A stretch of 5,001 nucleotides of DNA, from NCBI GenBank assembly GCA_023427085.1, contig JAEZBO010000201.1, positions 1-5,001 of the forward strand. Direction: 5' to 3'. The first letter of the stretch is position 1. The number at the start of each line of letters is the position of its first letter. The notes beneath the pieces are model-generated. The model did not search any database and was not told the DNA's origin. It saw nothing but the letters and a program-made list of their open reading frames with translations. Positions 1-4,904 of this stretch are shown here, one piece after another. Source of the DNA: Pseudomonadota bacterium. Lineage in GTDB: Bacteria; Pseudomonadota; Gammaproteobacteria; Burkholderiales; Burkholderiaceae_B. The position numbers and the translations under genes are program-made.

Positions 1-42
1 ACGCTGGCGTGCCCGCGCGGCGCGCGGCGGCAGGCGGCAAGA

Positions 43-564
43 TCAGGCCTTGCCTTCGGCGCTCAGCGCCTGCGCGGCGGCGTTGACGACCGCGGCGATG
101 CGGCCGGCGTCGCGCAACTGTTCGACCGTCAGGCCTTCCTTCTTGAGCAGCTCGTAGTGCGACTTCACGCAGAAGTGGCACTTGCCGATGATCGAGGCGG
201 CCAGCGCGAACAGCTCGAAGCGTTTCTTGTCGACGCCACCGTGCGTGCTATAGGCATTCATGCGCAGTTGCGCCGGCAGCGTCTTGAGCTGCGCGTCGCC
301 GGTCATCTCGACGTAGGGATACCAGGCATTGTTCATGCCCATCAGCGCGGCGGCGGTCAGCGCGGCGTTGGCATCGGTCTCGGACAGGCCGCTCTTGAAG
401 GCCTGCACCAGCGTCTGGCTGCGCGCGGCATAGGCGGCAGCCAGCGCGGTGCCGACGGCGTCTTCATTGCTCAGCGTCGAACGGGCGATCACCGCGTCGA
501 GGTTCAGGCGGATATCCTTGGCCCAATCAGGCAACTGTTCTTTAATCGAAGCGATAAATTCCAT
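43..564 (-). CDS. ahpD: AhpD-family alkylhydroperoxidase / AhpC-reducing protein
   Basis: Predicted cytoplasmic AhpD of 173 aa, close to the 177 aa of the Mycobacterium tuberculosis enzyme. In that system AhpD reduces oxidised AhpC through a CxxC pair and has weak peroxidase activity itself. Numbering from the ATG, Cys129 and Cys132 lie in GKCHFCVKSH, followed by His136, with Glu117 (in RFELF) upstream. These match the Glu/Cys/Cys/His proton-relay residues of the family. The N-terminus (IKEQLPDWAKDIRLNL) and LMGMNN also align with mycobacterial AhpD. I chose the ATG at 564 over the in-frame GTG at 573 because that GTG lies inside a good Shine-Dalgarno (AGGTGA, 5 nt before the ATG). The gene lies downstream of ahpC on the same strand, but a strong terminator separates them. 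One oddity: mycobacterial AhpD has a His just before the second Cys, where this protein has Phe, with the His one residue earlier. Family assignment is firm; the reducing partner is inferred. Confidence 0.92.
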   Translation of the reverse strand: MEFIASIKEQLPDWAKDIRLNLDAVIARSTLSNEDAVGTALAAAYAARSQTLVQAFKSGLSETDANAALTAAALMGMNNAWYPYVEMTGDAQLKTLPAQLRMNAYSTHGGVDKKRFELFALAASIIGKCHFCVKSHYELLKKEGLTVEQLRDAGRIAAVVNAAAQALSAEGKA

Positions 565-569
565 AGTTT

Positions 570-575
570 TCACCT
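570..575 (-). promoter_or_regulatory. Shine-Dalgarno of ahpD (decides the start)
   Basis: On the minus strand AGGTGA stands 5 nt before ATG 564, a good spacing. It overlaps the alternative in-frame GTG (573-571), which has no comparable upstream site. The SD also overlaps an 8-bp perfect palindrome CCTATAGG (573-580). Confidence 0.75.
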
Positions 576-589
576 ATAGGTTAGGGATG

Positions 590-656
590 AAAAAACCCGG
601 TCCGGACGCCGGTGGGCAAAAGCATCGCCTTTGCGCACCGGTGGCCTCGGACCGGG
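590..656 (-). terminator. Intrinsic terminator between ahpC and ahpD
   Basis: Reading the minus strand, the hairpin begins 9 nt after the ahpC stop codon. The outer stem is a perfect 9-bp GC-rich pairing, 648-656 with 596-604 (CGGACCGGG on the plus strand against CCCGGTCCG). An internal loop follows, then 6 bp (609-614 with 636-641), one mismatch, and 5 bp (616-620 with 630-634), closing on a loop of about 9 nt. The outer stem is followed directly on the minus strand by six T residues (595 to 590). On the plus strand there is no T run after the stem, so it works in one direction only. It lies only about 25 nt before the ahpD start. It probably lowers ahpD expression relative to ahpC instead of blocking it, since no separate promoter fits between them. 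Confidence 0.85.
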
Positions 657-665
657 CCGCGGTGA

Positions 666-1214
666 TTACAGCGTGTCGCCGCCGACCGTGCGGTTGCACG
701 GGCACAGTTCGTCGGTCTGCAGACCGTCGAGCAGGCGCAGCACTTCTTCGGGGTTGCGGCCGACGTTCAGGTTGTTGACCGAGACGTGCTGGATGACGTT
801 GTCGGGGTCGACGATGAAGGTCGCGCGCAGTGCCACGCCAGCGCCCTTTTCGCGGATGCCGAGCTGGTCGATCAGCGAACCGGTGGTGTCGCCGAACTGG
901 TAGTGACCCAGCTTGCTGAGGTCGGGATGCTCGCGGCGCCAGGCCAGCTTGACGAATTCGTTGTCGGTCGAGCCGCCCAGCAGGACGGCGTCACGGTCTT
1001 CGAAATCCTTGGCCAGGCTGTTGAAGCCGACGATTTCGGTGGGGCACACGAAGGTGAAGTCCTTCGGGTAGAAATAGATGACTTTCCACTTGCCGGGGAA
1101 CGAGCTTTCGGTGATGTCTTCGAACGCCGACACGCCGTTTTCTTCGTGCTGGTTGAAGCCAGGCTTGACGCCGGCAACCTTGAAGGGCTCGATCTTATCG
1201 CCTACGGTTTTCAT
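666..1214 (-). CDS. ahpC: AhpC-type 2-Cys peroxiredoxin (alkyl hydroperoxide reductase)
   Basis: Cytoplasmic peroxiredoxin of 182 aa that reduces H2O2, organic hydroperoxides and probably peroxynitrite. The peroxidatic cysteine is Cys57 in DFTFVCPTE, with the conserved active-site Pro50 (YFYPKDF) and Arg130 (ALRATFIVD). C-terminal Cys171 and Cys173 in ELCPCNR supply the resolving cysteine. This two-cysteine tail resembles mycobacterial AhpC (three cysteines, AhpD-dependent) rather than the E. coli AhpC/AhpF type, which fits ahpD being the next gene and no ahpF being visible. The ATG is backed by AGGAG at 1222-1226, 7 nt upstream. A promoter overlaps the 3' end of risS and a terminator lies 9 nt beyond the stop. 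Transcription from risS could also enter this gene, as I see no terminator in the 59-nt gap. The protein is full-length with all key residues present. Confidence 0.96.
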   Translation of the reverse strand: MKTVGDKIEPFKVAGVKPGFNQHEENGVSAFEDITESSFPGKWKVIYFYPKDFTFVCPTEIVGFNSLAKDFEDRDAVLLGGSTDNEFVKLAWRREHPDLSKLGHYQFGDTTGSLIDQLGIREKGAGVALRATFIVDPDNVIQHVSVNNLNVGRNPEEVLRLLDGLQTDELCPCNRTVGGDTL

Positions 1215-1215
1215 T

Positions 1216-1227
1216 CAGGAACTCCTG
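1216..1227 (-). promoter_or_regulatory. ahpC Shine-Dalgarno within an inverted repeat
   Basis: The AGGAG ribosome-binding site of ahpC (1222-1226) lies in a 12-nt inverted repeat, CAGGA-2 nt-TCCTG on either strand. The SD is strong and well spaced. The 2-nt centre is too small for a hairpin of all five pairs, so any regulatory meaning of the symmetry is speculative. Confidence 0.6.
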
Positions 1228-1265
1228 TTGTGTAGAAGGTGGGCGGTGAGGCCCGAGAACCTTGT

Positions 1266-1293
1266 ATTCTACGCTATGGGTTTTCACTGTCTA
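1266..1293 (-). promoter_or_regulatory. Predicted sigma70-type promoter of ahpC, overlapping the risS 3' end
   Basis: On the minus strand, TAGACA (1293-1288; 5 of 6 to TTGACA) and TAGAAT (1271-1266; 5 of 6 to TATAAT) are separated by 16 bp. The expected start is near 1259, giving a 5' leader of about 45 nt before ahpC. The -35 box is inside the last codons of risS and the -10 box lies just beyond its TAG stop (1274-1276). The local sequence is clearly AT-richer than its surroundings. I could not make a convincing full OxyR site here. Confidence 0.6.
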
Positions 1294-2716
1294 ATTGAAA
1301 ATTCCTAAAACGGGCTTTGGGCAACTCTATCCTGGCGGTCAGGCCGCCCTCGTCGCGCGGCAGCAATCGCAAGGCGCCGCCGACCTGCCCGAGCAGGCGG
1401 TCGACGATGGCCAGGCCCAGCCCGGCGCCGCTGACGCCGGTGCGCGCGACGTCGCCGCGCGAGAACGGCCGCAACAGGCGCGGGATGTCGTCGGCCGGGA
1501 TGCCCGGGCCGCGGTCCGAAACCTCGATGACCAGCAGGTCGCCCTCGGCCTGCGCGTTGATGGCGATGTAGGCGCGGCCGTCGACCGACTTGCCGTAGCG
1601 CCGCGCGTTCTCGATCAGGTTGCTGACCAGCCGCTTGAGATCGAGCGGCGTGATGCGCACGCGCTGGCCCGGTTCGATATGGGCGACCAGTTCGCCACCG
1701 GTCGATTCGGTGTGGCTGCGCTCGCGCTCGAACAGTTCGTTGAGCACCTGCGAGACGTCGGTGGCCATCTGCGGCAGCGCGCCGGCCGGCCGCGCGTAAT
1801 CCATCAACTGGCCGATGCTGTGATCGATCTGCGCCAGGTCTTCGTCGATGGCCTGGCGCGCCTCTTCGGACACGCCGCTCATCTCGATCTCGAGCCGCAT
1901 GCGCGCCAGCGGCGTGCGCAGGTCGTGCGAGATGCCGGCCAGCATCAGCTCGCGGTCAGCCTCGGTCTGGCGCAGGTCACGCGCCATGCGGTTGAAGCTG
2001 GCGTTGAGTTCGCGGATCTCGGTCGGGCCGGTTTCGGGCAGCGCCGGCGGATTCTCGCCGCGCGACAGCACCTGCGCGGCGCGCGCCAGCCGCGACAACG
2101 GCCGGTTGACGAAGCCGACGCTGACGGCCGCGCCGATCAGCGACAGCAGCAGCGCGGCGGCAGCCCAGCCCAGCCACTCGATGCCGCCGGTCAGGCCGAT
2201 CTGCTCGCGTTCGAACACCAGCCAATAACGGTCCTGGTCGATCTGGAAGCTGACCCAGAAGCCCGGCACGCGGTTGACCGACCAGCCCAGCAGCGTGTCG
2301 GGGCCGAAGCGGGCACTGATGTGGGCGGCCACGCGTTGCCAATAGCTGTCGGCCGGGATCGGCTCGATGGCGTCGTCGATGGCGCGCGGGTAGACCTGGA
2401 TGCCTTCGTTGGTGGCCAGGTCGAGCAGCATCTTGCTGCGGTCTGCTTCGGAGGAATAGACGAGCGCCGTCCGCGTGATGTTCACCGTGGTGACGACACG
2501 CTGGCCCATTTGGCTGGCCCGAGGCCCCATTTCCATGCTGAAGAAGACCTGCAGCCAGGCAACCAGGCTCAGGCCCATCAGGGCGGCTAGCAAGAGGAAG
2601 GTGCGGCTGAACAGCCCAAGTCTCAATCGACGGGCGGGGCTGCGCTTGGCCGTGGGGCGGCGCGCACCGGCCGGGCGGGAAGCCGGGCCGGGCGCGCTGG
2701 GACTGCTATCAGCCAC
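1274..2716 (-). CDS. risS: RisS/EnvZ-type membrane sensor histidine kinase
   Basis: Inner-membrane sensor kinase of 480 aa, the presumed partner of RisA. Order of parts: a basic Pro/Ser/Arg-rich cytoplasmic tail (1-33); TM1 at about 36-59; a periplasmic sensor domain of about 120 residues (60-179); TM2 at about 181-203; HAMP at about 204-256; and a DHp domain with phospho-acceptor His264 in ISHDLRTPLARMRLE, very like the EnvZ H-box. The ATPase domain has the N box (LVSNLIENARRYG, Asn366/Asn370), G1 (DRGPGIP, 401-407), F box (RPFSRGD) and G2 (GAGLGLAI, 430-437). All catalytic motifs are intact. The start is GTG (2716), with the sequence GTGGCTGA overlapping the risA stop by 8 nt, so the genes are probably translationally coupled; the SD is weak. 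A TTG at codon 31 is a less likely alternative start. The sensed signal cannot be read from the sequence. In B. pertussis risS is known to be broken by a frameshift; here it is whole. Confidence 0.93.
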   Translation of the reverse strand: MADSSPSAPGPASRPAGARRPTAKRSPARRLRLGLFSRTFLLLAALMGLSLVAWLQVFFSMEMGPRASQMGQRVVTTVNITRTALVYSSEADRSKMLLDLATNEGIQVYPRAIDDAIEPIPADSYWQRVAAHISARFGPDTLLGWSVNRVPGFWVSFQIDQDRYWLVFEREQIGLTGGIEWLGWAAAALLLSLIGAAVSVGFVNRPLSRLARAAQVLSRGENPPALPETGPTEIRELNASFNRMARDLRQTEADRELMLAGISHDLRTPLARMRLEIEMSGVSEEARQAIDEDLAQIDHSIGQLMDYARPAGALPQMATDVSQVLNELFERERSHTESTGGELVAHIEPGQRVRITPLDLKRLVSNLIENARRYGKSVDGRAYIAINAQAEGDLLVIEVSDRGPGIPADDIPRLLRPFSRGDVARTGVSGAGLGLAIVDRLLGQVGGALRLLPRDEGGLTARIELPKARFRNFQLDSENP

Positions 2717-3443
2717 CGCCGTCCGGCACGAACACGTAGCCCAGGCCCCAGACCGTCTGGATGAACACCGGCTTGGACGGGTTCGGTTCGATCAGCTTGC
2801 GCAGGCGCGAGATCTGGACGTCGAGGCTGCGGTCGAAGGCTTCGTACTCGCGGCCGCGGGCCAGTTCCATCAGCTTGTCGCGCGACAGCGGGATCTTCGG
2901 ATGACGCGCGAACACCTTCAGCACCGAGAACTCGCCGGTGGTGATCGGCACGGTCTCGCCGTTGCGCATCAGCGTGCGGGTCGACAGGTTCAGCGTGTAA
3001 GGGCCGAACGCGATCGATTCGTTTTCCTGGCTGGGGGCACCGGGATGTTCCTCGGTGCCGCGGCGGCGCAGGATGGCGTTGATCCGGGCGAGCAGCTCGC
3101 GCGGGTTGAAGGGCTTGGACAGATAATCGTCAGCCCCCATTTCCAAGCCCACGATGCGGTCGATCTCTTCGGCCTTCGCGGTCAGCATGATGATGGGCGT
3201 ATTGTCGTGGCCCCCACGCAGCCGGCGGCAGATGGACAGACCATCCTCTCCGGGCAGCATCAGATCCAGGACCAGGAGGTCAAAGTGTTCGCGCTGCCAG
3301 AGTTTGCCCATTTCTTTGGCGTCCTCAGCGACGAACACGTTGAAACCCTGTTCCGAGAGGTAGCGCCGCAGCAGGTCGCGCAGGCGGGGGTCATCGTCGA
3401 CGACGAGGACTTTACGGGAGGGATTGGGGGTCTGAGTGTTCAT
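2709..3443 (-). CDS. risA: RisA, OmpR/PhoB-family response regulator
   Basis: Cytoplasmic two-domain transcription factor of 244 aa. The receiver domain (about 11-125) carries the acidic pair in VVDDD (Asp16/Asp17), phospho-acceptor Asp60 in LLVLDLMLPGEDG, Thr88 in MLTAK and Lys110 in LSKPFNPRE. A linker (about 129-142) leads to a winged-helix DNA-binding domain (about 143-239) ending in the typical FIQTVWGLGYVF wing. The receiver and the DNA-binding recognition region (SLDVQISRLRKLIE) are very OmpR-like. The match to Bordetella RisA is from memory of the family. It is first in the ris operon and overlaps risS by 8 nt. The ATG at 3443 gives the natural OmpR-like start, though no strong SD precedes it. 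Two GTTACAT elements in the upstream region may be autoregulatory. Known roles of RisA in Bordetella include control of vrg and motility genes and stress resistance; targets in this organism are inferred. Confidence 0.94.
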   Translation of the reverse strand: MNTQTPNPSRKVLVVDDDPRLRDLLRRYLSEQGFNVFVAEDAKEMGKLWQREHFDLLVLDLMLPGEDGLSICRRLRGGHDNTPIIMLTAKAEEIDRIVGLEMGADDYLSKPFNPRELLARINAILRRRGTEEHPGAPSQENESIAFGPYTLNLSTRTLMRNGETVPITTGEFSVLKVFARHPKIPLSRDKLMELARGREYEAFDRSLDVQISRLRKLIEPNPSKPVFIQTVWGLGYVFVPDGGG

Positions 3444-3451
3444 GGCCGAAA

Positions 3452-3515
3452 ATGTAACAGTGCCGGGAAATGGCCGCTAGTAGGTGTTCACAACATATTA
3501 CACAAAGCATGTAAC
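3452..3515 (-). promoter_or_regulatory. risA upstream region with two GTTACAT elements (possible RisA sites)
   Basis: The 162-nt gap between risA and tsaB is AT-richer than the genes. On the minus strand GTTACAT occurs twice, at 3515-3509 and 3458-3452. The first is followed by a near-mirror TGTAA, so 3498-3514 forms an inverted repeat TTACA-7 nt-TGTAA. A weak -10-like TAATAT sits at 3500-3495. OmpR-family proteins commonly bind tandem GTTACA/TGAAACA-like half sites, so an autoregulatory RisA site is plausible, but this rests on motif resemblance only. No confident -35/-10 pair for risA could be assigned. Confidence 0.35.
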
Positions 3516-3565
3516 GGTAGAAAAGTCGCGATTTTTCAGTAACGTACGCAGTTTCCCCGCCTGGG

Positions 3566-3579
3566 AGGCCGGCCGGCCT
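3566..3579. repeat. 14-bp perfect GC palindrome upstream of tsaB
   Basis: AGGCCGGCCGGCCT is identical to its reverse complement. It lies 26 bp before the tsaB ATG, where a -35 element for the proposed promoter would be expected. It may be a protein-binding site or simply GC-rich chance symmetry. There is no T run beside it, so it is not a terminator. Confidence 0.5.
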
Positions 3580-3591
3580 GTGCTTTCTCTT

Positions 3592-3597
3592 TACAAT
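3592..3597 (+). promoter_or_regulatory. Candidate -10 box of tsaB-rimI
   Basis: TACAAT matches 5 of 6 positions of TATAAT and follows a T-rich stretch (CTTTCTCTT). There is no recognisable -35 box at the right distance; that position holds the GC palindrome. Transcription would start about 7 nt downstream, essentially at the ATG (3606), implying a leaderless mRNA. This agrees with the absence of any Shine-Dalgarno before that ATG. Confidence 0.5.
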
Positions 3598-3605
3598 GGC
3601 GTGCC

Positions 3606-4904
3606 ATGAATTTTTCCCTGCTTGCCCTGGAGACATCGGCGTCGCGCTGCGGCGTCGCCTTGCTGCGCCTGCGCGATGGCGAGCCCGTCGTCGACGTGCT
3701 CGAGCACGAAGGCACGCAAGAGCACGCCGAGCGCCTGCTGCCGATGGCCCAGGCATTGCTGGACCAGGCCGGCCTCGCGCGCGGCCAGCTCGACGCGGTC
3801 GCGTTCGGCCAGGGGCCGGGCGGTTTTACCGGCTTGCGGGTCGCCTGCGGCGTGGCGCAGGGGCTGGGATTCGCGCTCGACATCCCGGTGCTGCCGGTGG
3901 TCTCGCATCTGGCGGTGGCCAGCCAGAGCACGGCCCGGCCGGGCCAGTGCGTGGTGGTCGCGCTGGATGCACGCATGAACGAGGTCTATCTCGGCGTGTT
4001 GCGCCGCCAGCCGCAAGGCTGGCAGACGCTGTGCGCACCGGTGCTGATCCCGGCCGGCGACGTGGTGGCCTGGGTCGGCCAGCAATGGCCGGCCTGGGGC
4101 GGACCGGGCCCGCTGCCGGTGCTGGCGGCGGGCGATGCCTGGCAGGCCTATGCCGAATCGATGGCGTTGGGCGCGGACTGGCTGGCCGATGCCGCGCTGC
4201 GGCCGGACGCCCGCTCGGTCGCGCGGCAGGGCTGGGCGGCCTGGCAGCGTGGCGAGCAGCTGGCGCCCGAACTGGCCGCACCGCTTTATGTGCGCGACAA
4301 GGTCGCGTTCACGACAGCCGAGCGTGCCAGCGGGCAGGGCGGCAATCCGCGCGCGCAGTTGCCGGCGCAGCCGCTCGCCTGTCCGGGATCGGACGGGACG
4401 CCCGCCGCCGCGGCGCCAGCCGGTGCGCGGCCGGCGGCCCCGGCCGCCATGCCGCGGGCCATGACCGCGCAGGATCTCGATGCGGTGACCGCGCTTGAAC
4501 AATCGGTGCAGGCCTTTCCGTGGACGCGCGGCAATTTCGCCGACGTGCTGCAGGCCGGCTACGACGCGTGGGTGATCGACGACGACGGCGGGCTGGCCGC
4601 GTTTTACGTCAGCATGCCGGCGCCCGACGTGGCCCATCTGCTGGTGATCGCGGTGCGCCGCGACCGGCAGGGTGACGGCCTGGGCAAGCAGTTGCTGGCG
4701 CATTGCGTCGCGGCCGCCCGGCGGCGCGAGCTCGAAGGCGTGGTGCTCGAGGTGCGGCCATCCAATGGTCAGGCACGTGACTTCTACCGGGCCCAGGGTT
4801 TCGAGCAGATCGGCGTGCGCAAGAACTACTACCCAGCCGCGCACGGGCAGCGCGAGGACGCGCTGATCCTGCGCCGGGTGCTGCCGGCAGGGCAGCCGCG
4901 ATGA
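3606..4904 (+). CDS. tsaB-rimI: TsaB-RimI fusion: t6A37 synthesis subunit plus ribosomal protein S18 N-acetyltransferase
   Basis: Bifunctional cytoplasmic protein of 432 aa. Residues 1 to about 235 are TsaB, the ASKHA-fold partner that activates TsaD in making N6-threonylcarbamoyladenosine at tRNA A37. Signs are the N-terminal LLALETSASRCGVALL strand, the family motif GQGPGGFTGLRVA (68-80) and the closing PLYVRDKVAF. Residues of about 236-284 are an Ala/Pro/Gly-rich linker. About 285-425 is a GNAT domain of RimI type: an acetyl-CoA loop in RRDRQGDGLGKQLL, LEVRPSN with Glu382, and FYRAQGF with Tyr394. These match the catalytic Glu103 and Tyr115 of E. coli RimI, with the same 12-residue spacing. 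RimI acetylates the N-terminal Ala of S18. The start at 3606 aligns with E. coli TsaB; an ATG at 3596 is in another frame. No SD is visible. The gene overlaps the next by ATGA. Such fusions are annotated in Bordetella and Achromobacter; elsewhere the two genes are usually separate. Confidence 0.93.
   Translation: MNFSLLALETSASRCGVALLRLRDGEPVVDVLEHEGTQEHAERLLPMAQALLDQAGLARGQLDAVAFGQGPGGFTGLRVACGVAQGLGFALDIPVLPVVSHLAVASQSTARPGQCVVVALDARMNEVYLGVLRRQPQGWQTLCAPVLIPAGDVVAWVGQQWPAWGGPGPLPVLAAGDAWQAYAESMALGADWLADAALRPDARSVARQGWAAWQRGEQLAPELAAPLYVRDKVAFTTAERASGQGGNPRAQLPAQPLACPGSDGTPAAAAPAGARPAAPAAMPRAMTAQDLDAVTALEQSVQAFPWTRGNFADVLQAGYDAWVIDDDGGLAAFYVSMPAPDVAHLLVIAVRRDRQGDGLGKQLLAHCVAAARRRELEGVVLEVRPSNGQARDFYRAQGFEQIGVRKNYYPAAHGQREDALILRRVLPAGQPR

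Noticed and set aside
13..54. Inverted repeats at the ahpD 3' end (13-27 and 36-54) as a terminator
   Set aside because: The first has a 1-nt centre and pure GC, the second a 6-bp stem over the stop codon, and neither is followed by T residues on the minus strand.
565..573. GTG at 573 as the ahpD start
   Set aside because: It falls within the AGGTGA Shine-Dalgarno that serves ATG 564, and the ATG start gives the better family-length match.
157..1235. Plus-strand open frames antisense to ahpD and ahpC
   Set aside because: No SD-supported starts and no domain content; the minus-strand frames encode well-known proteins with intact active sites.
1241..1254. Small GGGC/GCCC hairpin between risS and ahpC as a terminator
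   Set aside because: Only 4 bp of stem and no following T run on either strand.
1255..1305. OxyR binding site upstream of ahpC
   Set aside because: Isolated ATAG and TTAG words occur, but the spaced ATAG/CTAT tetrad pattern does not fit, so I do not claim a site.
1295..2590. Long plus-strand open frame (431 codons) antisense to risS
   Set aside because: It mirrors risS in a high-GC genome where stop codons are rare on the opposite strand. The translation is Arg/Ala/Asp/Gln-rich with no domain, while risS shows every kinase motif.
3596..4498. Plus-strand open frame starting at ATG 3596
   Set aside because: It is a frame-shifted shadow of tsaB-rimI: an Arg/Ala/Gly-rich peptide without domains, and its ATG lies in the proposed -10 box.
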